Shown: in pieces, positions 1-10,306 of the stretch | Layout: the number at the start of each line of letters is the position of its first letter | Position numbering within the stretch: the first letter of the stretch is position 1 | NCBI RefSeq assembly: GCF_000026945.1 | Contig: NC_012860.1 | Span: 2,232,001 to 2,296,000 of the forward strand | DNA: 64,000 bases | Reading direction: 5' to 3' | Origin: Candida dubliniensis CD36 | Taxonomy: Eukaryota > Ascomycota > Pichiomycetes > Serinales > Debaryomycetaceae | Notes under the pieces: generated by a model | Databases searched by the model: none | What the model saw: the letters and a program-made list of their open reading frames with translations, nothing else | Told to the model about the DNA's origin: nothing | Made by a program: the position numbers and the translations under genes

Positions 1-274
1 TGGTGTTGCTATCATTGGTGTCTTCTAAAATTAAACTATTAAAGGAACGTGAAAACTGGTTATTGGTAAAGTACTCCAATTGATTAATGTAAGGAGATTG
101 TTGTGAATGAGAATGAGAATGAGAATGCAATTGCTGGTGCTGGTGTTGTTGTTTCCTCAAACCAGTATTGGACTGGTTATGGGCCGAATTTATGCTGTCA
201 TTTATGGGATTGCTGTTGACCATTGGTGTGCTATTGGTATCACCCGATACGTCTTGACACGGGTTTAAATCCAT
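1..274 (-). CDS. N-terminal 91 codons of a partial gene (possibly SWE1 by gene order)
   Basis: The reverse strand is open from an ATG at 274 to the window edge, giving 91 codons with no stop. The product begins MDLNPCQDVSGDTNS and is polar and low in complexity, with a Q/H-rich stretch (KQQHQHQQLHSHSHSHSQQ) at about residues 42-60. No domain is visible, so function cannot be read from this piece. In C. albicans the gene next to SFU1 on this side is, as I remember it, the Wee1-type kinase SWE1, whose N-terminus is a long disordered region. That fits but is only a synteny inference. The gene is divergent from SFU1, sharing a 2.8-kb intergenic region. Confidence 0.6.
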   Translation of the reverse strand, partial: MDLNPCQDVSGDTNSTPMVNSNPINDSINSAHNQSNTGLRKQQHQHQQLHSHSHSHSQQSPYINQLEYFTNNQFSRSFNSLILEDTNDSNT

Positions 275-3094
275 TGGAGCTTAATTTTTGGCACAGAGAT
301 GTGGTTTTGGCTGTAATGTTGTTAGTTGTGTAGTTGTCTATCTTTGGTTGTAAAATTGAAAAAAAAAAGAGAGAGTTCTTTGTTTATACTTTGGATGATG
401 ATTATTTTTTTTTTTTTTTGCTCGCACTCTCAGTGTCATCTGGGCTTCACCCTTTAGTTTTTTAATATATAATTAATCATTATTGTGTTCCTTTGTGTTT
501 TTTTGCTAGCGTTTCTCACAAAGAAGAACAATTATAATCACTCATAAAAAAAGACCACAATGCTCTACAGTGTCAGCTCAACAATCGAGTAGTGGTTATA
601 GAAACAGTTACAAATAATGGGTATGAGAAAAGACGAAAACAATGCTTACAATAAAACAGCTGTTTAAGAACAGTGTTTCAATACAAATAGATACCCAACT
701 ATTGACTAATCGGCAATTACCATATTCTTTTTTTTTTTAATAATGAACGACGTTAAGCTGACAGTTCATAAAGAGTATTTACTGTTAGAATATATATAGA
801 TACAATATCTCTATATCTATAATTTATATGTCCTTCGAAGGAGTTACTACATAAAAAGAAGAACTCGCATGGGAACTAAGGAAGGAGGTGGTCAGGAATA
901 ATACAGCGACCTTTACTGCCAAATGGAAATAAATTACCACCTTTGTGGAAGTACAGCCGCCACCCCCTTCTCCCTCCTCCCCTCCAAAAAAAAAAAACCC
1001 AAAGCTTGTGAGCAAAACCAAAACCAAAACATAAACAAACAAACAAACGCGCGCGATAAAAAAAAATAGGAAAATCTGGTGTTTTTTTTTTGGACGTGAC
1101 TTTCTCTGCAAAATCAAAATTCAGGTGCTGCATTTATCAATTTTGATTCTTTTTGGTACCACCGTATCAGATATAAAGACACAACAACGTGATAAAGATT
1201 CAAATCCAAAAAAAGTTTGAAACTTTCAATTTTAAAGGACAATTAGAGATTGTGTCCAGACTGTAACAACACCAATTGAGAAATTTTATCTGTAAGGCAA
1301 TGATGGTTGAAGAATCAGAGCAATACAAAAACCATCAAAAAAAAAGTGAACTGAATCAACAAGCGAAAGAAGAACTGAGTCGAAATCTAACATCGTCGTG
1401 TAAACCAAGTTCTAAAGTAGAGTGAGAGTAAAAATATAAGGGGGTGCAATCGTATTACCTTTACAAAAGAAGTTGTGGTTGTTGGGTTATCTGCATGATC
1501 ATTCAAACATTTCAATTGATAAAATATTAATGACCCGTGATGTATACTTGTCAAAAAAAAATAAAGCGTGTTTTTGTAACCAGTAAAGTCTTATTCCCTT
1601 GGCCCGTGTTGACTTCCCAATTAGGTAATATACTGTTTCTATTAAAAGCATAATTATGTAAGACCCACCTAATCACGTGCCAACAACAGCAAAAAAATAA
1701 AAGTACCTTATTAGTAATCCAATCAATTCTATTGGCTGAAAAATTAAGAACTAAAAGAGAAATTAAGCTGAATAAATTAGAATTATGCAGGTTGGGCAGA
1801 TTGAAATAATAAAGTCTGGAATAACCGAGAGAAGAAAAAAAAAAGAAAAAACGACTTTCCCCATCAGTGCTAAACAATAGGTGCTTTGATTTATCTGATT
1901 AAGTATTGATTGAAACACTTTGTAAGAGATAAAGTGATTGTCTCTTCATATATGGGGACACTTTAGCACAACAGTTGAATATTAATTAGATGTATCAATT
2001 TGATATGATCCATGCAATATAGTTCGGAAATTTGCTCTTCTTGGGTATTGTGTTAAATTGGAGTAAACAGTTTAGATCGGAAGTAGGACACTCTTTTTTA
2101 GTTAGAATTTTCATATTCTTACGTCAAACGGTATTAATGGATTGGCATACTTTTTACCATTGTGACAATACACAAAAGGAGACGAGAGGCAATACTGAAG
2201 GTAAAGTTTGATGTAAAACAAACCAATAACAAATTCTAATTGAGCAAATAAAGCCACCCACAATGGCGTTTAGTCAATTTAGTTTTCTATATTTCCTGTT
2301 TGAACATAGTTAATATTATTCTTCCACAGTTTGATTTGTCAGAATTTGCTCTTACTTATCATAGATTTTGTCCCCTTTCTTTTATTTTTTTTTGTCATTA
2401 GGTTTGCATGCATGCATTTACATGTATTACATTGCCGATATATATATATATATATATATAAGTGCTTAATATCTGTGTATTTCAAAAATATTTGCTCACA
2501 CCCTAAGTCACTTTTTGGGTTTTTTTTTTTTTTTCATTTTCTTTCGTTGTTGTATTTGCTATCATTATTGTTACGTCTCCTATTAATTCAAGTATTAGTT
2601 ACATCTATTTGAGAATATATATATCACTTTATTTATTCAACTTGTTGGTTTCATTTTAGTTCTTTAGAAGTCCCAGTTGATTTATATTTTTTTTTGTTTT
2701 CACACCCACACATTTTTATCAGAATCACCTCATTCATAGTGTATTTTGTATTCCATTCTGAAAGAAACAAACCAAAGGAAAAAAAAAAAAGGTCCGAATA
2801 TAAATACATATATTTTTCAAATCCCAGATTATTTACGATAGAAAACTTTCATTTTTAGATCATTCACATTATAACTTCTTTTTTCATTCCAACACTTTAT
2901 AAATCATTTACCCTCCCATAGGCTGCCTATTCACATATACAAAGAAGATCATCAAAATTTCAAAGTCCTTGGAACAAATATAATTTTACCCACTTTTCTC
3001 ATTACAAATCAACACTTACAACTTTGACTTTGGTTTTCTACAAAGTCAACTACCGTTTATGAATTTAACACTATAGTAATATCTTTATATTTCG
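275..3094. other. Divergent intergenic region between the left-edge gene and SFU1
   Basis: This 2.8-kb region holds no convincing gene; its open frames are built from poly-A/T runs. It carries a (TA) run near 2440-2461, T/A homopolymers near 405-419 and 2521-2534, and a GC-alternating ACGCGCGCG at about 1048-1056. The last contains the ACGCG core of the fungal MluI cell-cycle box. That would suit a G1/S-regulated gene on the left, but it lies about 775 bp upstream and is a weak call. Confidence 0.6.
3059..3076 (+). promoter_or_regulatory. Candidate 5-codon upstream ORF before SFU1
   Basis: An ATG at 3059 opens a 5-codon frame (MNLTL) that stops with TAG at 3074-3076, only 18 nt before the SFU1 start. 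It is so close to the start that it is probably in the mRNA leader, though the transcription start cannot be seen. Ribosomes would have to leak past it or reinitiate. Confidence 0.45.
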
Positions 3095-4666
3095 ATGTCC
3101 ACCTCACCTACAGAATCAATACAGAATTCTTCAACTAAAGAACAGCCAATTCTACCGAAGATGTTGCCTACGGCAAAATCACCGCACACAACACCATCGC
3201 AGCTGCCTCAGGATTCCAACCACCACCACCACCAGCAACAACCAACAGATGGTCAACAGTGTTCTAATTGTGGAACCACCAAAACTCCTTTATGGAGAAG
3301 AGCACCCGATGGCACGCTAATATGTAATGCGTGTGGCTTATACTATCGATCAAATAATACTCATCGTCCTGTAAATCTTAAAAGGCCACCAAACACAATA
3401 GCAGTTGTCAAAGAGGAAGAAGGTTCGTGCAAAGGTGATGGGAGATGTAATGGTACTGGAGGATCTGCTGCCTGTAAAGGATGTCCTGCTTACAATAATC
3501 GTATAGTGGCGAAAAAAACGTTGGAAAAATCACCGAAAAACGATTCAAGAGCTCCTATTGATAGGAGCTTGAAACGAAGTACAAGTAGTGATGGTGCTAC
3601 TGAAGATGAAAGTTCTTTAGCTATTGCATGTTTTAATTGTGGAACAACAATAACTCCATTATGGAGAAGAGATGACGCAGGTAATACGATTTGTAATGCC
3701 TGTGGTCTATTTTACAGATTGCATGGATCTCATCGTCCCATCAAAATGAAACGACCCACTATTAAACGAAGAAAAAGAAATGTCTCAGACAAAAAATCAA
3801 AAGATGAGGTTCAATTGCATTTATCTGATCAAAGCCCCATTGTTGCAGCAGACCCGATATCTCCGACTCCACAAAATAATGAAAACAATATTGATGTTAG
3901 TAATGCTATAACAAAGAAAACTCCGACAAGATCACCTCACTATTATCAACCAACAGTACCACCACCACAACAACAATATCCATATCAACAGAGTACAGTA
4001 TATTCGACTACTTCATCAGTCATTAATCGACTCCCTCCTATCCCATATCACTTGCCATTCCAAACAAGATCACTGTCTCAATCACCAATGCAATCATCAT
4101 CGTCATATTCCTATTCTCCAAGAGTTTCGTCGGTGATCTCTTCATCATATTATCCACCTTATAGCGGATCAGGAAGAATACCTAATGGACCCGGACCTGT
4201 CCCTGGCCCACCGCCACCACCGCCACCACAACAACAACAAACTACTACTTCCCCTCAATCACAATCATTTGCTTCTTTGAATGCTCCAATACAAATAACA
4301 AAGAGGAATTATACATCAGAAAATATAAGATTACCATCTATTCAATTGACATCTTCATCTTCATCTTCAACTTCATCCAACAACCAAACAAAATTACCCC
4401 CAATAACTAATCGTACTGAGAAATGTTGTTCTAATTGTGCTGGACCGAAAACATTAGCACCAATGGCAATTGATTTCACAGCCAGTTATAGATTCAATAA
4501 TAATAATAATGATAATAATAATTCACCACAAATTAAATTAACTAAAGAAGATCAAAATGATAGTGAAGGGGCGTCACGTGATAATGATATAAGAGATGGA
4601 AATAAACCAATAAACCAAGAAGAACATCGAAGTGCCCTTTCTATTGGGAAATTGTTGAATGGATGA
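3095..4666 (+). CDS. SFU1: GATA-type iron-responsive repressor Sfu1 (SRE/SREA/URBS1 family)
   Basis: 523-residue nuclear transcription factor that represses iron-uptake genes when iron is plentiful. Two class IV GATA zinc fingers are visible, each C-x2-C-x17-C-x2-C: Cys56/59/77/80 and Cys179/182/200/203. Both contain TPLWRR and CNACGL and are followed by basic tails. Between them lies the cysteine-rich motif C-x5-C-x8-C-x2-C (Cys112/118/127/130), which defines the iron-sensing fungal GATA factors and separates them from nitrogen GATA proteins. The rest is disordered: polyHis/Gln before finger 1, and Pro/Gln/Ser-rich with a polyproline run near residue 373. A late CCSNC cysteine cluster lies near residue 447. 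The first in-frame ATG is used. In C. albicans this protein acts with Sef1 and Hap43 and promotes gut commensalism. Confidence 0.93.
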   Translation: MSTSPTESIQNSSTKEQPILPKMLPTAKSPHTTPSQLPQDSNHHHHQQQPTDGQQCSNCGTTKTPLWRRAPDGTLICNACGLYYRSNNTHRPVNLKRPPNTIAVVKEEEGSCKGDGRCNGTGGSAACKGCPAYNNRIVAKKTLEKSPKNDSRAPIDRSLKRSTSSDGATEDESSLAIACFNCGTTITPLWRRDDAGNTICNACGLFYRLHGSHRPIKMKRPTIKRRKRNVSDKKSKDEVQLHLSDQSPIVAADPISPTPQNNENNIDVSNAITKKTPTRSPHYYQPTVPPPQQQYPYQQSTVYSTTSSVINRLPPIPYHLPFQTRSLSQSPMQSSSSYSYSPRVSSVISSSYYPPYSGSGRIPNGPGPVPGPPPPPPPQQQQTTTSPQSQSFASLNAPIQITKRNYTSENIRLPSIQLTSSSSSSTSSNNQTKLPPITNRTEKCCSNCAGPKTLAPMAIDFTASYRFNNNNNDNNNSPQIKLTKEDQNDSEGASRDNDIRDGNKPINQEEHRSALSIGKLLNG

Positions 4667-4843
4667 AAATTGGTGGTTAAGGTTTTGTGTATGTATATAG
4701 GTATTATGAAGTTCATTATGTATATATAGCAAGACAGACTTAATATAGAGTATGCCAACATCAACAACAACAACTCGTTTATAATTTGTGTTTGTTATGA
4801 GCTTGGTTTAATTTTGTGTAATGAAATTGGAAAGAGAAAATGA

Positions 4844-4870
4844 GATGAGTTTTAGCATTGGAAAAATTTT
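4844..4870 (+). promoter_or_regulatory. PAC and RRPE-like ribosome-biogenesis promoter elements of DBP3
   Basis: GATGAG (PAC core) lies at 4844-4849 and TGGAAAAATTTT (RRPE-like; consensus TGAAAAATTTT) at 4859-4870, some 65-90 bp upstream of the DBP3 ATG. A second RRPE-like TTGAAAAATATT follows near 4878. This paired arrangement is the known signature of fungal rRNA-processing genes and fits the function of DBP3. Confidence 0.65.
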
Positions 4871-4934
4871 ATTCTTTTGAAAAATATTCTCTTTGCAGTT
4901 AATTTAACAAAAGTATAAAACAAAACAATAAATT

Positions 4935-6551
4935 ATGAGTAAAGATAAAAAGGAACACAAGGATAAGAAGAGAAAGCATGATAATGAGGATGTTGAAATA
5001 ACAGACTCTAAGAAACAAAGAAAGTTAGAAAAGAAAGAAAAGAAAGACAAAAAAGAAAAGAAGGACAAGAAGGACAAGAAGGATAAGAAGGATAAGAAGG
5101 ACAAGAAGGACAAGAAAGATAAGAAAGACAAAAAGGAAAAGAAAGATAAAGATTCTGAATCAAGCTCAGTTGAAACAGTCTCTAACGATTCATCAATTTC
5201 TACCAACTATACTCAATCTTCGAAATTATCATCTGTTTCGCAATCAGATATCGATAAATTCCTTACTGATAATGAAATAACGGTTGAAGATCCTTCATCA
5301 TCTTCATTACGTCCTATTTTATCATTTGATCAAATTCAATTAACTTCAGTTATTACATCAAAATTATCCAAATTTGATAAACCAACCCCAATTCAATCAG
5401 TTTCGTGGCCATTTTTATTATCAAATAAAGATGTGATTGGAGTTGCTGAAACTGGATCTGGTAAAACATTTGCCTTTGGTGTACCGGCAATCAATAATAT
5501 CATTACTACGGGGAACACAAATACATTATCAGTATTATGTATTTCACCAACTAGAGAATTAGCATTACAAATCTATGATAATTTGATTGAATTGACAGCT
5601 GATAGTGGTGTTAATTGTGTTGCTGTTTATGGAGGGGTTTCCAAAGATGATCAAATCAGAAAACTTAAAACTGCTAATGTTGTCGTTGCTACACCAGGTA
5701 GATTGGTTGACTTGATTAATGATGGTGCCATAAATTTGGGTAATGTGAATTATTTGGTTTTAGATGAAGCCGATAGAATGCTTGAAAAAGGGTTTGAAGA
5801 AGATATTAAAACCATTATTTCGAATACTAATAATGCTAAAAGACAAACATTAATGTTTACTGCTACTTGGCCTAAAGAAGTAAGAGAATTGGCCAATAAT
5901 TTTATGAATTCTCCAGTTAAAGTAACCGTTGGAGATCGTGATGAATTAAGTGCTAACAAAAGAATCACTCAAATTGTTGAAGTGATTAATAAATTCGATA
6001 AAGAAAAGAAATTGATTCAATTGTTACGTAAATATAATGCCAATGAATCTTCCGATAACAAAATATTAATCTTTGCTTTATATAAAAAGGAAGCATCAAG
6101 AATTGAAAATTTTTTGAAAAGAAATAGATTTTCAGTGGCTGCTATTCATGGAGATTTATCTCAACAACAAAGAACAGCAGCTTTAAGTGCATTCAAATCA
6201 GGTCAGAGCAATTTATTATTAGCCACTGATGTTGCTGCTAGAGGATTAGATATACCCAATGTTAAGGTTGTCATCAATTTAACTTTCCCATTGACTATAG
6301 AAGATTACGTTCATAGAATTGGTAGAACAGGAAGAGCTGGTGCTAAAGGTACTGCTCATACTTTATTCACTGAAGATGAAAAACATTTGAGTGGGGCTTT
6401 GTGTAATATCTTGAGAGGTGCTAATCAACCTGTACCCGATGAATTATTAAAATTCGGTGGACATACCAAAAAGAAGGCTCATAGTGTTTATGGTGCCTTT
6501 TATAAGGATGTTGATATGACCAAAACTGCCAAAAAGATCAAATTTGACTAA
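4935..6551 (+). CDS. DBP3: DEAD-box RNA helicase Dbp3, pre-rRNA processing
   Basis: 538-residue ATP-dependent RNA helicase of the nucleolus. In yeast Dbp3 promotes cleavage at site A3 of the 35S pre-rRNA during 60S assembly. Motifs appear in order: Q motif FDKPTPIQS (about 148), motif I AETGSGKT (171-178), Ia PTRELA, Ib TPGR, II DEAD (277-280), III as TAT (309-311), [13 protein letters not shown] (from 430) and [12 protein letters not shown] (460-469). The N-terminus to about residue 73 is an extreme Lys/Asp/Glu run encoded by AAG-GAC/GAT repeats, typical of nucleolar Dbp3 and likely a localisation and RNA-binding tail. The first ATG is used; the gap from SFU1 is only 268 bp and contains PAC/RRPE-type elements. 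The N-terminal repeat length is probably polymorphic. Confidence 0.94.
   Translation: MSKDKKEHKDKKRKHDNEDVEITDSKKQRKLEKKEKKDKKEKKDKKDKKDKKDKKDKKDKKDKKDKKEKKDKDSESSSVETVSNDSSISTNYTQSSKLSSVSQSDIDKFLTDNEITVEDPSSSSLRPILSFDQIQLTSVITSKLSKFDKPTPIQSVSWPFLLSNKDVIGVAETGSGKTFAFGVPAINNIITTGNTNTLSVLCISPTRELALQIYDNLIELTADSGVNCVAVYGGVSKDDQIRKLKTANVVVATPGRLVDLINDGAINLGNVNYLVLDEADRMLEKGFEEDIKTIISNTNNAKRQTLMFTATWPKEVRELANNFMNSPVKVTVGDRDELSANKRITQIVEVINKFDKEKKLIQLLRKYNANESSDNKILIFALYKKEASRIENFLKRNRFSVAAIHGDLSQQQRTAALSAFKSGQSNLLLATDVAARGLDIPNVKVVINLTFPLTIEDYVHRIGRTGRAGAKGTAHTLFTEDEKHLSGALCNILRGANQPVPDELLKFGGHTKKKAHSVYGAFYKDVDMTKTAKKIKFD
5029..5150 (+). repeat. Coding AAG-GAC/GAT hexanucleotide-like repeat in DBP3
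   Basis: A purine-only coding strand made of lysine codons alternating with Asp/Glu codons, giving reiterated KKDKKDK. The complementary strand is a long pyrimidine tract, which creates a spurious Phe/Ser/Leu-rich antisense frame. Confidence 0.8.
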
Positions 6552-7812
6552 ACCAGGGGGAGGGTTGTACAAAAGAGATTCCAACACAAATAACATTACA
6601 TATAGACCAAAATGTACAAATATACTTAATTGAAATTATCTCTGAAGTATGTACTCAAAAAAAAGGAGTTAACTTTACCTCTCTCTCTTAGTTAACAAAA
6701 TGACACGTATCTAGGCGTGGACTTGTTTGTAATCTGTTCATCAATTTGACAATCTCATTCATTCATGCAAACATATTGGTGGCAAAAAAAAAAAAAAACC
6801 AGAAGAAACAATTGTAAACAAAATCAAAATCATCTGATTTATGACCATCCTGCATACGGCTACAAATAAAAGTTTTGCTTACGTGTTCACTTGGGTTATT
6901 AATAATTTCGGAGATGCTGACAAATATAGAATCACCGAATTGAAGAAGAATATCTGAAGGAAACTATATGAATTGGGGTTTTGAAAAGAGTATAGTTGGT
7001 TTGATTGTCTAGTAATTGAAGTGTATAGACGGTGTAAGAGTATAGATATCATTCCGATTTTAGTGATCGTATAAATCGGAAACTAACTTGCTTTTGTCAG
7101 TGTACCACGATGGTGCCAGATGCCATCGAAAAAAAAAAAAAAAAAAAAAACCGAATCAAATTACAATCTAGAATATTCTTCAGCCTTTTTGCCACTTGAG
7201 TTAAGTTATAATGTAGGGAGAATACAGGTGATCTGTTTCACTTTTCAGATAACGTGTCAAGATTAAAGTTTTTGCCGCCATTTGTACAGTAGGACAGATT
7301 TGAATGCAAATCCCACCACCGCCGCCGCCTTCGCAATGATTAGTAGGAGAATCAAAAAAAAAAAAAAATCAATTTCCGGAAGAAGAAGGGAAGTAACAAA
7401 AAAAAAAAAAAAGAAACAAACAAACAAACAGTAAAACAATTGACAAAAAAAAATTTCAAATTGTATAAATAATATAAATAAGTTATATCACCAGCACAAC
7501 AATCTGATTTGATTTCTTTTCTACTTTCTTTTCCACCTATCAACAAATTTCAAATAAATACAACCACCTCCCCCCCCCCAAAAAAAAAAAAAAAATATCT
7601 TTACTTTCTTTTACTTAGTTTGGCATCCATTTTTTTTGTTTAACAGTTTTTGCCTCAGTCCTCAGTTTAATTAATATCCATATTAGAGATCTTATCTTTT
7701 TGGTTTTTTTTTATTTGAAAAGTAATACCAATAGACTCACTGCCCCATTTAGAACATAAACCACAAAAAAAAAAAAGAACTCCATTGTAAATTATCCATT
7801 TTTTTTTGCCTT
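6552..7812. other. Intergenic region DBP3-ERO1
   Basis: 1.26 kb containing the DBP3 3' end and the ERO1 promoter. It holds an A-run of about 20 at 7131-7150, C-run/A-run junctions near 7569-7594, and (CCG) triplets near 7317-7328. No ATG occurs on the plus strand between 7339 and the ERO1 start, consistent with a leader of up to about 470 nt. No gene is seen. Confidence 0.6.
6880..6885 (+). promoter_or_regulatory. Candidate UPRE-2 (Hac1) core TACGTG upstream of ERO1
   Basis: TACGTGT matches the yeast UPRE-2 core TACGTG(T/G), bound by Hac1. ERO1 is a classical unfolded-protein-response target. The site is about 930 bp upstream of the ATG, far for yeast, and a hexamer is expected by chance, so this is a weak call. 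Confidence 0.25.
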
Positions 7813-9540
7813 ATGAAGTTTTTCAGATTAATTTCCCTACTAATCGCACAATTTATCATAAATACTACTATTGCAGTATCTCCTGTATCGGCAATTTTAC
7901 CAAAACTGAGTTTCACTCCATTTGATTCACCAGAATTTTGTTCACAAATCATAACTTCTACTTGTAATACAACTTTCACATATATTGATGAATTGAATAA
8001 AGAGATTCGTCCTTATTTGTCGGAATTAGTCAAGACTCTGTATTTCCGTTATTTCAAAGTTAATTTAGATAAGCAATGTCGGTTTTGGAATGCTCAACAT
8101 TTTTGTGCTAGTGAAAATTGTGCAGTAGAAATATTGGAAGATTTTAATTGGAGTCAAGTTACTAATGATAATTTGAAACCTTCAGGTTTAGGTAAGATAT
8201 CTTTACCTGATAAATCATCAATTGATAATCCTATTGAAACTGAAGAAGTTCAAACTTGTGAAGATTTAGATTATAGTGAAATAGATGATGATCATCATTG
8301 TGTTTATGTCAATTTAGTAAATAATCCAGAAAGATTTACTGGATATGGTGGGAATCAAAGTTTTGATGTTTGGAAGGCAATTTATCTGGAAAATTGTTTC
8401 CCCAATACTAATCCAATGTCAATGACCAATAATGATGATGGTGGTGAACAATGTATTGAAAAAAATTTGTTTTATCGTTTAGTTAGTGGTATGCATGCTT
8501 CAATTGCAGTACATTTATCAAGAGAATATTTGAATTCTGAAACTGGTGAATTTTATCCTAATTTAAAAGTATTTATGGAAAGAGTAGGTATGCATAATGA
8601 CAGATTATCTAATATTTATTTCAATTATGCCTTAGTGTCTCAAGCTATAGTTAAATTGAGTGAAATTTTACCATTAAGAGAATTCATCCAACTGGGTTAT
8701 GATGACATTACCCCAGCACAAAAGCAACATTTATTGGCTAATAATGATGTCGAATCAGTTGAAGTTTATGATCGTTTATTGTTGGATGATATTATTCCCA
8801 GTTTAGAATCAAATGTTGTATTTAATACTACTAATTTATTTGATAATACCAATTTGAAAGATGAATTTAGATCAAGATTTAGAAATATTTCTGCTATTAT
8901 GGATTGTGTTGGTTGTGATAGATGCAGAATGTGGGGGAAAATCCAAACTATTGGTTATGGTACTGCTCTTAAGATTTTATTTGAAGATGATAATTATGAT
9001 AATCATAATTTGAAATTTAGAAGAATTGAAATTGTTGCTTTGATTAATACTTTTGATCGTTTATCTAAATCAATTGAAAGTATTAATATGTTTAAAGAAA
9101 TGTATTTACAACATCTTAAAGATGTTGCTGAAGGATTGACTCAACCTGGGGTTTACGACAATATACAAAATAAAAAACCAGGTAATGGATTTGCCTTCCC
9201 ATTTGTTAGTCCATTACCTCAGAAGAAAATTGATCCAACTAATTCACAAAAAAATCAACCTCAATCAACTGACAAGAAAAGACTTACATTAGAAGAAATT
9301 GCTCATACAAAACCAGAAGATCGAACTTTTATTGAAGACTTTAGATTATCATTTAATGAAGTTTGGCAAGCATTAAAATTTGTTTTAACTAGTTATCAAA
9401 GATTTCCAGAGGTATTGGGTAGATTCACTTTAGTGCAATTGAATGAATGGTGGAATAAATTACTTGGTAAACCAACAGTTTATGAGTATGAAAGTGCTAT
9501 AGATGTTGATGCCCAACAATACACTCAAGTAATTGGATAA
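7813..9540 (+). CDS. ERO1: ER oxidoreductin Ero1, FAD-dependent thiol oxidase
   Basis: 575-residue ER-membrane-associated flavoenzyme that makes disulfides with O2 and passes them to protein disulfide isomerase. An N-terminal hydrophobic signal covers residues 1-22. The active-site motif C-x2-C-x2-C is CVGCDRCRMWGK, Cys365/368/371. The conserved upstream features are also present: a C..CNTTFTYIDELN stretch, FWNAQHFC..ENCAVE (shuttle cysteines), NPERFTGYGG and SGMHASIAVHLS (FAD-binding region). The C-terminus has no HDEL and ends in a long helical tail, as in yeast Ero1, where the tail mediates membrane association. A CTG codon in the AIY-x-ENCF stretch would be Ser in this clade, which suits a polar position. 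The ATG at 7813 begins the signal peptide. Confidence 0.96.
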   Translation: MKFFRLISLLIAQFIINTTIAVSPVSAILPKLSFTPFDSPEFCSQIITSTCNTTFTYIDELNKEIRPYLSELVKTLYFRYFKVNLDKQCRFWNAQHFCASENCAVEILEDFNWSQVTNDNLKPSGLGKISLPDKSSIDNPIETEEVQTCEDLDYSEIDDDHHCVYVNLVNNPERFTGYGGNQSFDVWKAIYLENCFPNTNPMSMTNNDDGGEQCIEKNLFYRLVSGMHASIAVHLSREYLNSETGEFYPNLKVFMERVGMHNDRLSNIYFNYALVSQAIVKLSEILPLREFIQLGYDDITPAQKQHLLANNDVESVEVYDRLLLDDIIPSLESNVVFNTTNLFDNTNLKDEFRSRFRNISAIMDCVGCDRCRMWGKIQTIGYGTALKILFEDDNYDNHNLKFRRIEIVALINTFDRLSKSIESINMFKEMYLQHLKDVAEGLTQPGVYDNIQNKKPGNGFAFPFVSPLPQKKIDPTNSQKNQPQSTDKKRLTLEEIAHTKPEDRTFIEDFRLSFNEVWQALKFVLTSYQRFPEVLGRFTLVQLNEWWNKLLGKPTVYEYESAIDVDAQQYTQVIG

Positions 9541-9910
9541 ATTAAAACAAAAACCACAACCTCAAAGAAAAAGAAAAAAAAATATCTGGTAAAAGTTTTA
9601 AAATTACTATAACATGAACGTTTGAATTTATTTTCTTGTTTTGTTTTGAGTTTTTCTTGTTAATATCATCATGTTATTGAATTAGGAGTTTATAGAGACT
9701 ATGTTATATTGCTTTAATTTTTTTTTTTCTTTTTTTTCCGTACGAGATCATCTTCCTCTCGATTTAATTTACGTCAACTTGATAATTTCAATACAGTCAA
9801 AGTGTTATGCAAAAAACCATGTAATATTTATTGTAATGCCCAATACAATTTGTTTCTTACAGGGGCAGGTAGAGCGGGCGGGGGGGGGGGGGGGCGGATC
9901 CGATTTAGTC

Positions 9911-9941
<31 letters not shown>

Positions 9942-10017
9942 TTCTTCTCTACACCAGAAGTTTTGCACCCGTATCATCAACTTTTTTGCCACCATTGTTA
10001 GTTTTTTCTTGAATCAT

Positions 10018-10051
<34 letters not shown>

Positions 10052-10306
10052 CTCAACTTGCCATCTGAACGTGGAATTGACAATTGCATTAGAATACTTA
10101 ACAACTACAAGTATAATTCTATACATTATTTTTTGGAAGTGGTTCAATTTGTATCCCAAGTATTATGGTAAACCAACTTTATAATCATTTGATTATCAAC
10201 AATCTTGTCCTAAATTTCATATTATTATTATTAGTCATTTAACATTGATATTACAATTTATTTATTCATTTTGTTTAAATTTTTTTTTTATATATAAGCT
10301 TGTTGT
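9541..10306. other. Intergenic region downstream of ERO1 with homopolymer blocks
   Basis: Contains a G15 run (9880-9894) followed 16 nt later by a T28 run (9911-9938), then a (CAT/ATC) trinucleotide tract at about 10016-10050. No gene is seen. The two small reading frames across it are products of the homopolymers. Confidence 0.7.
9880..9938 (+). repeat. G15 followed by T28 homopolymer pair
   Basis: A pure 15-G run and a pure 28-T run lie within 60 bp, both prone to slippage. Long G runs are very rare in this AT-rich genome. Exact lengths may be affected by sequencing error. Confidence 0.85.

Noticed and set aside
824..1133. Two overlapping hydrophobic open frames in the SFU1 upstream region
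   Set aside because: They arise from poly-A/T and C-rich tracts; one contains a run of Phe and Gly from homopolymers and no domain.
4904..5206. Antisense open frame opposite the DBP3 start, rich in Phe, Ser and Leu
   Set aside because: It is the mirror of the Lys/Asp/Glu codon repeat of DBP3 and has no independent features.
6669..6698. Two GTTAAC palindromes after DBP3 as a terminator hairpin
   Set aside because: Each GTTAAC is self-complementary, but the spacer is a CT repeat; such hexamers are common by chance in AT-rich DNA.
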